DNA from: Campylobacter sp. UBA1713
GTDB lineage: Bacteria; Campylobacterota; Campylobacteria; Campylobacterales; Campylobacteraceae
Direction: 5' to 3'
DNA length: 5,112 nt
Assembly (NCBI GenBank): GCA_002317305.1
Contig: DCIZ01000088.1
Span: 2,690 to 7,801 of the forward strand
The notes below the pieces were generated by a model. The model worked only from the letters and a program-made list of their open reading frames with translations, made no database searches and had not been told where the DNA came from. The position numbers and the translations under genes are program-made. Below are positions 1-5,112 of this stretch, piece after piece; position 1 is the stretch's first letter, and every line of letters starts with the position of its first letter.

Positions 1-66
1 GCGACCCGAAGAATCCCCCGCCTTGTGAATAAGTAGAATCGTCAAATTCATAAAAAAGCAAATTTT
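1..66 (+). repeat. REP-like element, copy 1 (cut by window edge)
   Basis: A diverged direct copy of the element at 89-152. Both run from a CGACC(C)GAAGA-type start through a C-run, CCTT, and GTAGAATC, then CAAATTCA and a shared AAAAAGCAAATTT tail. The left end lies at the window edge, so its full extent is unknown. No reading frame of note crosses it. It is probably a non-coding dispersed repeat in the gap upstream of rplM. Confidence 0.6.
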
Positions 67-90
67 TTACAAATTCCGTTTTCCGTTACC

Positions 91-191
91 GACCGAAGAT
101 CCCCTGCCTTTTGAGCGAGTAGAATCTACAAATTCACGAAAAAGCAAATTTCAAAGATTCTACTCGCTCAAATTTCGGGGATTCTTCGGTC
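91..191. repeat. Inverted pair of REP-like elements forming a long hairpin
   Basis: The left arm 91-127 and right arm 155-191 are reverse complements over 37 positions with 6 mismatches by hand count. The outer 9 bp (GACCGAAGA) and inner 18 bp (TTTGAGCGAGTAGAATCT) match perfectly, and the spacer is 27 bases. The left arm is also a direct repeat of copy 1, so the region holds three copies of one element, two on + and one on -. As RNA or single-stranded DNA it could fold into a long stem-loop. There is no T-run after the right arm, so it is not a standard intrinsic terminator. It resembles REP or MITE-type non-autonomous palindromic repeats. Confidence 0.75.
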
Positions 192-217
192 GCTTTCAGC
201 TCCCTCAGAATGACGTC
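181..217 (-). repeat. ATTCTGAG...GAAGAATC dispersed-repeat core
   Basis: On the minus strand this reads GACGTCATTCTGAGGGAGC, then TGAAAGCGACCGAAGAAT. It resembles a short repeat of the form CATTCTGAG...GAAGAATC that I remember in the intergenic DNA of many unrelated bacteria. It continues directly into the right arm of the hairpin (155-191), so copy 3 is the longest and best preserved of the three. The link to the widespread repeat is from memory, not a search. Confidence 0.5.
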
Positions 218-295
218 TCCGCACCGATTCCGTTTTCCGCATTCCGCATTCTGAACGCTTAAACTTTACTTAAATTAAGCTTTATTTAAGAACTT

Positions 296-306
296 TTGGC
301 TATAAT
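296..306 (+). promoter_or_regulatory. Promoter of rplM-rpsI (extended -10)
   Basis: TTGGCTATAAT contains a perfect TATAAT at 301-306. It is preceded by an A/T-rich tract (about 258-295) with no TTGACA-like -35 box. This fits the housekeeping sigma factor of Campylobacter, which relies on an extended -10 and periodic A/T tracts. The transcript would start near 312-314, giving a leader of about 30 bases to the rplM start at 343. The same pattern, TTGG-Y-TAWAAT, recurs upstream of the CadF-like gene. Confidence 0.8.
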
Positions 307-342
307 CCCACGTTTTAAAATTCAAAATTTGAGGGGTAAGAT

Positions 343-756
343 ATGACAAACATTACTAAACCTAGTGAAGTCAAGCGTGATTGGGTAGTGCTTGATGCTG
401 CTGGTCAAAGATTTGGTCGTCTTTTAACACAAGCCGCTACGCTTTTGCGAGGCAAGCACAAACCGGGCTACACGCCAAACGTTGATTGTGGCGACTACGT
501 TGTCATCGTAAATGCTAGCAAAGCGGTCGTAACGGGTGCTAACAAAGCCGAAGATAAACTCTACCACAGACATTCTGGCTACTTTGGCAGTGTAAAGAGC
601 GAGAAATTTGGTGAGCTTTTGGCAAACAAGCCAGAGAAGCTTTACAAACTTGCGATGCGCGGCATGCTACCAAAGACAAAACTCGGGCGTGAGATGATCA
701 AAAAGTTTAAAGTTTACGCAAGTGCTGAGCATCCTCACACGGCTCAAACAAAATAA
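343..756 (+). CDS. rplM: 50S ribosomal protein L13
   Basis: L13 is a large-subunit ribosomal protein that binds 23S rRNA early in assembly. The 137-residue product shows the L13 signature throughout: [19 protein letters not shown] near the N-terminus, [25 protein letters not shown] at about 35-58, [11 protein letters not shown] at 73-83, and GMLPKTKLG at about 107-115. The C-terminal HPHTAQ is also typical. The length is slightly under the usual 140 or so, and only the extreme C-terminus seems shorter. The ATG start is supported by GAGGGG at 331-336 and by the [14 protein letters not shown] start, which matches Campylobacter L13 as I remember it. It is the first gene of a two-gene operon with rpsI, 10 bases downstream. 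Confidence 0.97.
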   Translation: MTNITKPSEVKRDWVVLDAAGQRFGRLLTQAATLLRGKHKPGYTPNVDCGDYVVIVNASKAVVTGANKAEDKLYHRHSGYFGSVKSEKFGELLANKPEKLYKLAMRGMLPKTKLGREMIKKFKVYASAEHPHTAQTK

Positions 757-766
757 GGAGTAGACG

Positions 767-1156
767 ATGGCAACTATTTATGCGACAGGAAAGAGAAAAA
801 CAGCCGTTGCGAAGGTTTGGGTCAAACCAGGAAGCGGCAAGATCAGTGTAAACGGGCTAGATTTGAACGGCTGGTTGGGCGGACATGAGGCTATAAAGCT
901 AAAAGTGATTCAGCCTTTGGTAGCGACCAAACAAGAGAGCACGATGGACATTCGGGCGATCACTTTGGGTGGCGGTTACAGCGCGCAAGCGGAGGCTTTG
1001 AGGCATGGAATTTCAAAGGCTTTGGCGGCGATGGACAGGGCGTTTAGGGCGGTTTTGAAGCCAGAAGGGCTTTTGACACGAGACAGCCGTGTGGTCGAGC
1101 GAAAGAAATTTGGTAAGAGAAAGGCGAGAAGAAGTCCGCAGTTCTCAAAGAGATAG
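767..1156 (+). CDS. rpsI: 30S ribosomal protein S9
   Basis: S9 belongs to the small-subunit head; its C-terminal tail reaches the P-site tRNA. The 129-residue protein has the family pattern from end to end: [18 protein letters not shown] at residues 4-21, ISVNG at 26-30, [19 protein letters not shown] at about 68-86, and a basic tail [18 protein letters not shown] ending in the expected SKR. The length is normal. The rplM stop and the Shine-Dalgarno are fused in TAAGGAG (754-760), six bases before the ATG. This indicates cotranscription and probable coupled translation. The second half uses many AGG, GCG, GGG and TTG codons, less like a highly expressed gene than rplM is. Confidence 0.97.
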   Translation: MATIYATGKRKTAVAKVWVKPGSGKISVNGLDLNGWLGGHEAIKLKVIQPLVATKQESTMDIRAITLGGGYSAQAEALRHGISKALAAMDRAFRAVLKPEGLLTRDSRVVERKKFGKRKARRSPQFSKR

Positions 1157-1310
1157 TTGGTTTGTTGCAAATTTGCGTGCGTGGGTTTTGGTTTTTTTGG
1201 CGTTTGTTTTGTGCGAAAAAGACAAAATTTGAATTTGTGTGTAAATTTGTAACATGGTTTATGTTTTTATATTTAATCATCTTTTGAATTTATTTAGATT
1301 TTATAAAAGC

Positions 1311-1321
1311 TTGGTTAAAAT
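1311..1321 (+). promoter_or_regulatory. Promoter of the CadF-like gene (extended -10)
   Basis: TTGGTTAAAAT ends in TAAAAT (1316-1321) and has the same TTGG-pyrimidine lead as the rplM promoter. It sits at the end of an A/T-rich stretch (about 1258-1310) without a -35 box. Transcription would begin near 1328, about 23 bases before the start codon. I see no convincing terminator between rpsI and this point, so readthrough from the ribosomal operon may add to expression. TATAAA at 1302-1307 is a second, weaker -10 candidate. Confidence 0.65.
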
Positions 1322-1350
1322 AAAAAGGATTTTAATTTAAGGAGATAAAT

Positions 1351-2811
1351 ATGAAAAAGCTTGCTTTGGCGCTTTGTGCTGCAACAGCGCTTTTTGCTTC
1401 TAATGGATATAAATTTGAGATAAGTCCTGTTGTAGGTTATGCTCATCCAGATGGAACGCATGGTGTGGCTGACTATAACTTTATCGGTTTGCGACTCGGA
1501 AGAAATATCGATAAATTTTTGGTAAGTCAGATTGAGATCGGTTTTGACTACTCTAGCGGTGTGAAGTATAGGAACTGTTATATGCCTGACAATAAGGTAT
1601 GTACAGGTTTGGAAGAACAAGAAGGTGGTTACTATCACCCAGGTTTTAAAACAAAACTTTCACGTTTCTACCTAAACTTGGTTAAAGACATCAATGTTCT
1701 TAAAGTCGGAAACCTTGTCCCTTATGCTTTGATCGGTGTGGGCTACCAGGACTACACAAGAGAGGTCGCTGATAACCTTGAGGCTAAATATTCTGGCTTT
1801 TACGGCGCTCAAGATGCAGGTTTTGCACAGGGCGGTTTGGGTCTAAAATATTTCGTAAAAGACAACTTCGCACTAAAAGCAGAGGCGAGAGCGTTGAGAG
1901 ATTTTGAGGGCGAGTGGGACTACCTCTACTCACTAGGCTTTGGCGTTTCGTTTAGCGGTAGCAAAAAAGTCGTAGAGAGCGATGAAGACGGCGATGGCGT
2001 TCCAGATGGCATCGACAGATGTCCGGGCACACCAGAGGGCACAGTCGTAGACGAGTATGGTTGCGAGAAGATCACACGTTTGACAGCAGGTGGCGGTGGC
2101 GATGCGGTTGACTTTACATTTAGAACAGGTGCTTACACACTTAGCGCAGCTCAAAAAGCAGCACTAAAACCTATTGCCGACAAGATCCTTCAAGACCCAA
2201 CACAGAGTGTCATCGTTGAGGGACACACAGACAATGTTGGTCGAGATGCAAACAACCAGCTTCTTTCTGAGAGACGTGCAAAATCTGTCCGTGATGAGCT
2301 TGTAAAATATGGCGTTCCAGCAGAGAAGAGTAAGAGCTTTGGTTATGGTAGATATAGACCTATCGCAGAGAACACTACACCAGAGGGCAGAAACTCAAAT
2401 AGACGTATCGACTTGAAGTATACAAAACGTGATCTTTACGCTGCTCCAAATGTAGAGGGTGCTGACCTAGTGAGACTAAACAACAACTTAGGCTTTACAC
2501 GTGGTGCGGTTCTTAACCAAGCACAAATCAACGAGCTACAAAAGATCGTAGACAAAGTAAAAGGTAAGAGAGTTTACACTGTCGTTGTCGAGGGCTACAC
2601 AGACAATCGTGGCAACAAAAATACAAATTTGAGACTCTCAAACCAAAGAGCGGCTGCTGTTGCTAGAAAGCTCATAGACTTAGGTTTGGATGCGGACAAA
2701 GTTAGCTACAAAGGCTACGGCGTTGCAAATCCTATAGCTGACAACAACAACGCAAAAGGCAGAACAGAGAACAGACGAGTCGATGTTAAAGTCAAGACAA
2801 GTATGTTTTAG
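1351..2811 (+). CDS. cadF: CadF/OmpA-type outer-membrane protein with two tandem OmpA C-domains
   Basis: CadF is the fibronectin-binding adhesin and OmpA-like porin of Campylobacter. Residues 1-16 are a signal peptide (MKKLALALCAATALFA). Residues about 18-202 form an OmpA-type beta-barrel whose start, YKFEISPVVGY...FIGLRLG, parallels C. jejuni CadF as I recall it. A thrombospondin-type-3 DEDGDGVPDG linker (211-220) with Cys224 and Cys238 follows. The usual family ends in one OmpA domain; this 486-residue protein has two (about 253-358 and 372-483). Each keeps the peptidoglycan-binding Asp/Arg pair 15 residues apart (D294/R309, D418/R433) and the NxxLSxxRAxxVxxxL motif. AAGGAG at 1339-1344 sets the start. 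The position after rpsI matches the C. jejuni cadF locus. Adhesin function is not assured, because the FRLS fibronectin motif is not conserved. Confidence 0.85.
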   Translation: MKKLALALCAATALFASNGYKFEISPVVGYAHPDGTHGVADYNFIGLRLGRNIDKFLVSQIEIGFDYSSGVKYRNCYMPDNKVCTGLEEQEGGYYHPGFKTKLSRFYLNLVKDINVLKVGNLVPYALIGVGYQDYTREVADNLEAKYSGFYGAQDAGFAQGGLGLKYFVKDNFALKAEARALRDFEGEWDYLYSLGFGVSFSGSKKVVESDEDGDGVPDGIDRCPGTPEGTVVDEYGCEKITRLTAGGGGDAVDFTFRTGAYTLSAAQKAALKPIADKILQDPTQSVIVEGHTDNVGRDANNQLLSERRAKSVRDELVKYGVPAEKSKSFGYGRYRPIAENTTPEGRNSNRRIDLKYTKRDLYAAPNVEGADLVRLNNNLGFTRGAVLNQAQINELQKIVDKVKGKRVYTVVVEGYTDNRGNKNTNLRLSNQRAAAVARKLIDLGLDADKVSYKGYGVANPIADNNNAKGRTENRRVDVKVKTSMF

Positions 2812-2871
2812 TCAAATTTGACTTTTTGACTTTTGTGGTGCGTTTTGCATTTTGGTGCATTTTGCATGAGG

Positions 2872-2946
2872 CGTGCGAGTGTGGCTTTTTGTGAGCGGGT
2901 GGCTTTTAGTCGCTTGCGCTAGGCTGCACTCGCCGTTTTTGTTTTT
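2872..2946 (+). terminator. Probable rho-independent terminator after the CadF-like gene
   Basis: GCGAGTG (2875-2881) pairs with CACTCGC (2927-2933). In RNA the stem extends inward by two G-U wobbles and two G-C pairs, to 2885/2923. It extends outward by two G-C pairs around one bulged T (2872-2873 with 2934-2935). A T-rich tail, TTTTTGTTTTT, follows at 2936-2946. The 37-base loop is longer than usual and could hold an inner AGCG/CGCT hairpin (2894-2897 with 2911-2914). It separates the adhesin transcript from the glycan genes. Confidence 0.55.
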
Positions 2947-2991
2947 GGGTAACTAAATTTAAAGAGAAATGTTTATCTAGTAAATAGTTTC

Positions 2992-3035
2992 AAAGGCAGA
3001 GATAAAGGCAGAGATAAAGGCAGAGATAAAGGCAG
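2992..3035 (+). repeat. 12-bp tandem repeat (3.7 copies) at the DUF4422 ribosome binding site
   Basis: The unit AAAGGCAGAGAT occurs three times exactly (2992-3003, 3004-3015, 3016-3027). A partial fourth copy, AAAGGCAG (3028-3035), follows. Copies are identical, which suggests recent expansion or ongoing slippage. The AAGG of the last copy (3029-3032) lies six bases before the ATG at 3039 and is the only Shine-Dalgarno candidate, so the repeat supplies the ribosome binding site. In the gene's own frame each unit contains TAA, so the repeat is not an N-terminal extension. Confidence 0.85.
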
Positions 3036-3038
3036 TAG

Positions 3039-3914
3039 ATGAAGATAATTGTTTGCTATCACAAAAAGAGCGACATTTTTGCGAACGAAATTTTGACACC
3101 GCTTTTGTGTGGTGCTTCTCGCAAAAAAAAAGAAGACATAGAGAGTTTTGCCTCGCTTTGTGCTAGCGTGGGCGCAACGCCACGACTAGACAATGAAGGC
3201 GAAAATATCTCACAGGAGAATCGCTACTTTTGTGAGCTCACTGGGCTTTATTGGGCGTGGAAAAATTTGCCAGATGAAGATTATCTCGGGCTCTTTCACT
3301 ATAGAAGAATGTTAGACTTTACTAGAAATTCACAAAAAAGTAGCGACATAAAAAAACTCTCAAACCTTGCAGACTTTGGGCTCGATGAGGCGAGTTTAAG
3401 AAAATGTGTAGCGGAGTTTGACATCGTCTTGCCTGTTGGGCACTTTGACGAGCTTTACAAACACTACGGCAACTTTCACTACGTTAGAGACTTAGATGTT
3501 GCACTGAGTTACATAGAGGAAAAGTTTCCGCAGATGCACGTGAGCGACTACTTTACGAGCCGTCAGGTAAATTCGTTTGCAAATATTTTTGTTGCAAAAC
3601 GAGAACTTTTTGGCGAGTATTGTGAGTGGCTTTTTGACATACTTTTCTATTTGAAAGAGAGACTTGACTATAAAAATTATAACGCATATCAGTCACGCAT
3701 TTTTGGGTTTTTTGGCGAACTTCTGCTTAACGCGTGGATAGACCACAAAAAAAGAGAGAATCCAAATTTGAAGATCGGATATTTTTCGATGCTAAACATA
3801 AACATGCCGCCGTCAAAAAGGTTTTTTGGTTTTACAGATGATTTCAAATGGCGGCGTTTTTGGTTTTGCGGTTTACGTATATACAAAGGAGTTAGCAAAT
3901 GGCAAAAAATCTAA
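3039..3914 (+). CDS. DUF4422 family putative glycosyltransferase
   Basis: The 291-residue protein is a full-length member of the DUF4422 family, found in capsule, O-antigen and other surface-glycan clusters. Family members are usually annotated as capsular polysaccharide or glycosyltransferase proteins. Motifs seen are KIIVCYHKKSD at the start, DNEGENIS at 51-58, ENRYFCELTGLYWAWKN at 60-76, GLFHYRRML at 84-92, NIFVAKRELFGEYCEWLFDIL at 182-202, and SRIFGFFGELLLNAWI at 219-234. No signal peptide or clear membrane segment is visible, so it probably acts in the cytoplasm. The tail (about 255-291) is basic and aromatic. An A9 run (3123-3131) encodes Lys29-31. The start follows the weak AAGG in the 12-bp repeat. 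It overlaps glf by 16 bases. The sugar and acceptor cannot be told from sequence; galactofuranose is a guess from the neighbour. Confidence 0.85.
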   Translation: MKIIVCYHKKSDIFANEILTPLLCGASRKKKEDIESFASLCASVGATPRLDNEGENISQENRYFCELTGLYWAWKNLPDEDYLGLFHYRRMLDFTRNSQKSSDIKKLSNLADFGLDEASLRKCVAEFDIVLPVGHFDELYKHYGNFHYVRDLDVALSYIEEKFPQMHVSDYFTSRQVNSFANIFVAKRELFGEYCEWLFDILFYLKERLDYKNYNAYQSRIFGFFGELLLNAWIDHKKRENPNLKIGYFSMLNINMPPSKRFFGFTDDFKWRRFWFCGLRIYKGVSKWQKI

Positions 3915-5014
3915 TTGTCGGTGCGGGGCTTTCTGGGCTCACGCTCGCTAGACTTTTGGCTGAAGGTGGCGACAAGGTTTATTTGATAGACGAGCGAAGT
4001 CATGTTGGTGGCAATGTCTTCGACTACAACGATGACGGCATTTTGGTGCACAAATATGGCTCACACATCTTTCACACAAACAACGAAAAGGTGTGGAAAT
4101 TTTTGAATCGCTTCGCCATCTTTAGCCCTTACATGCACAAGGTAAAGGCTTTGGTAAATGGCGAGCTAGTGCCTGTGCCTTTTAACATAAATTCGCTTTA
4201 CAAAGCTTTCCCGAACAAGATAGCGCAGTATTGTGAAAACAGGCTTTTGGATAAATTTAAATTTGGCACAAAGATAAGCATCTTAGACCTAAAAAAAGAG
4301 TTTGGCGAGCTGGCTGACTTTATCTATGAACACATCTTCGTTCACTACACAGCAAAGCAGTGGCAGTGTAAGCCCGAAGAGCTTGACAAGAGTGTTTTTG
4401 AGCGAGTGCCAGTTAGCATTAGCAATGACGACAGATATTTTCAGGATCGTTTTCAGGGAATTCCGTTTGAGGGCTATGCAAAGCTTTGCGAGCGCATCGC
4501 CGACCACCCAAACATCACGATGGCGCTTGGTGTTAAATTTGAGTATGGCATGGAGAAGTCTTACAATCGCTTGTTTTACAGCGGTGCGATAGACGAATTT
4601 TTCGGCTACAAATTTGGCGAGTTGCCTTACAGAAGTCTAGACTTTAAACTGCTAAAACTCAACTGCCCGCAGTTTCAGGAGTGTGCGGTAGTAAACTACC
4701 CGAACAACTACGACTACACGCGCATTAGCGAGTTTAAACACTACTTGCCGTTTAAAAGTAGCAAGACCATCATCGCTTATGAGTATTCGAAAAACTGGCG
4801 AAAAGGGGACGAGCGTTACTATCCAGTGCCAAACGATTCGACTTCGCTTTTGTATAGAAAATACGAAAACGAAGCGAGCAAGTGTAAGAATCTCTACTTC
4901 ATAGGGCGACTTGGCAAATACAAATACTTCAACATGGACGAAGTTGTAGCACAAAGCATGGAGCTAGCAGAGACGCTTTTGATGCAAAAGAGCGGGTTGT
5001 TTTTGTCAAACTAA
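3899..5014 (+). CDS. glf: UDP-galactopyranose mutase
   Basis: Glf is a cytoplasmic flavoenzyme that interconverts UDP-galactopyranose and UDP-galactofuranose using reduced FAD. It thereby supplies the furanose sugar for surface polysaccharides. The 371-residue length is typical. The N-terminal FAD-binding fold shows GAGLSG at 8-13 and DERSHVGGN at 31-39. Further family motifs are YGSHIFHT (53-60), HYTAKQW (149-155), NDDRYFQDRFQGIP (176-189), PVPNDSTSLLYRKY (309-322) and the C-terminal GRLGKYKYFNMDEVV (336-350). R184 in DRFQ is, by alignment from memory, the substrate-phosphate arginine of characterised mutases. No key motif is missing, so it should be active. AAAGGAG at 3885-3891, seven bases before the ATG, sets the start. 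This lies inside the end of the DUF4422 gene, so translation is probably coupled. Confidence 0.96.
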   Translation: MAKNLIVGAGLSGLTLARLLAEGGDKVYLIDERSHVGGNVFDYNDDGILVHKYGSHIFHTNNEKVWKFLNRFAIFSPYMHKVKALVNGELVPVPFNINSLYKAFPNKIAQYCENRLLDKFKFGTKISILDLKKEFGELADFIYEHIFVHYTAKQWQCKPEELDKSVFERVPVSISNDDRYFQDRFQGIPFEGYAKLCERIADHPNITMALGVKFEYGMEKSYNRLFYSGAIDEFFGYKFGELPYRSLDFKLLKLNCPQFQECAVVNYPNNYDYTRISEFKHYLPFKSSKTIIAYEYSKNWRKGDERYYPVPNDSTSLLYRKYENEASKCKNLYFIGRLGKYKYFNMDEVVAQSMELAETLLMQKSGLFLSN

Positions 5015-5048
5015 CGCTTTGGAGTGCGGAAATTTGGGTAGGGCATCT

Positions 5049-5099
5049 CTAAAAACCAGTTTGGCTTGATTTTTTGGAGTGTTTTTAGTAGATTTTTTT
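5049..5099 (+). terminator. Possible weak terminator after glf
   Basis: CTAAAAAC (5049-5056) and GTTTTTAG (5081-5088) are a perfect 8-bp inverted repeat with a 24-base spacer. ATTTTTTT follows at 5092-5099. The stem is A/T-rich with only two G-C pairs, so termination would be weak, but it is the only hairpin plus T-run between glf and the window end. It could equally be part of a dispersed repeat beginning GGGCATCTCTAAAAAC at 5041. Confidence 0.3.
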
Positions 5100-5101
5100 C
5101 T

Positions 5102-5107
5102 TAAAAT
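5102..5107 (+). promoter_or_regulatory. Possible -10 element of the next gene
   Basis: TAAAAT follows a T-run, like the -10 of the CadF-like gene (TAAAAT at 1316-1321), but it lacks the TTGG lead. The window ends five bases later in GAGGA, so neither the transcript start nor a gene can be confirmed. It is reported only as a promoter-like motif. Confidence 0.25.
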
Positions 5108-5112
5108 GAGGA

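Noticed and set aside
1167..1176. GCAAATTTGC palindrome after rpsI as a terminator
   Set aside because: It is a 10-bp palindrome without loop sequence, and the nearest T-run is about 15 bases away with no stable stem before it.
976..1280. Two minus-strand open frames (64 and 78 codons) over rpsI and the gap behind it
   Set aside because: They mostly lie opposite rpsI, have no ribosome binding site I can see and encode low-complexity, unfamiliar peptides. They are antisense shadows.
1315..1638. A 107-codon minus-strand open frame over the start of the CadF-like gene
   Set aside because: It lies opposite a well-supported gene and its promoter, and the protein has no recognisable domain.
2811..2834. 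GTCAAATTTGAC plus T-run directly after the CadF-like stop, as a terminator
   Set aside because: The palindrome leaves no loop unless it is re-paired with TTTGAC at 2825-2830, which gives only a 6-bp stem with two G-C pairs. The hairpin at 2872-2946 is far better.
2992..3035. CRISPR-like array
   Set aside because: The 12-bp units are directly contiguous with no spacers. It is a simple tandem repeat.
2953..3042. A possible leader peptide with repeated Lys-Gly-Arg-Asp from the 12-bp repeats, ending in TGA that overlaps the DUF4422 ATG
   Set aside because: The ATGA overlap is tempting, but the frame has no ATG, GTG or TTG between its upstream TAA (2950-2952) and its stop.
4302..4592. A 96-codon + strand frame inside glf
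   Set aside because: It is fully contained in glf in another frame, and glf has an unbroken match to its family here.
5106..5112. ATG at 5106 as the start of a further gene
   Set aside because: Only two codons are visible and there is no Shine-Dalgarno before it. The ATG overlaps the TAAAAT promoter-like motif.

Overview
This looks like part of a Campylobacter chromosome (Campylobacterota), probably one of the species with higher GC than C. jejuni. The main evidence is gene order: rplM-rpsI followed in the same direction by an outer-membrane adhesin of the CadF/OmpA type, the order I recall from C. jejuni. The ribosomal proteins read like Campylobacter proteins, and the promoters have an extended -10 with no recognisable -35 box, as is usual in this group. 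The species cannot be fixed from the window. All five genes lie on the + strand.

Layout: 1-342 has no gene. Its first two thirds hold three copies, two direct and one inverted, of a short REP-like element. Its last part holds the rplM promoter. Ribosomal proteins L13 (343-756) and S9 (767-1156) form a tight two-gene operon. A 194-bp gap carries a second promoter with the same 11-base pattern, followed by a 486-residue CadF/OmpA-type protein (1351-2811). That protein has a signal peptide, a membrane beta-barrel, a calcium-type DxDxDG linker and, unusually, two complete peptidoglycan-binding OmpA domains in tandem. The next gap (2812-3038) holds a GC-rich hairpin with a T-run, a likely terminator. 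It also holds a 12-bp tandem repeat that ends in the ribosome binding site of the next gene.

The last two genes overlap by 16 bases and form a glycan module: a DUF4422 putative glycosyltransferase (3039-3914) and UDP-galactopyranose mutase Glf (3899-5014). Glf would supply UDP-galactofuranose, and the DUF4422 protein may use it or another sugar nucleotide to build a surface glycan. That link is inference. The window ends about 100 bp beyond glf in non-coding sequence with a weak hairpin and a promoter-like motif.

No mobile-element gene, CRISPR array, tRNA or rRNA was seen. The items most worth a second look are the doubled OmpA domain in the CadF homologue and the 12-bp repeat at the DUF4422 ribosome binding site, with an A9 tract just inside that gene. 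The last two would make that gene a candidate for length-dependent expression change.
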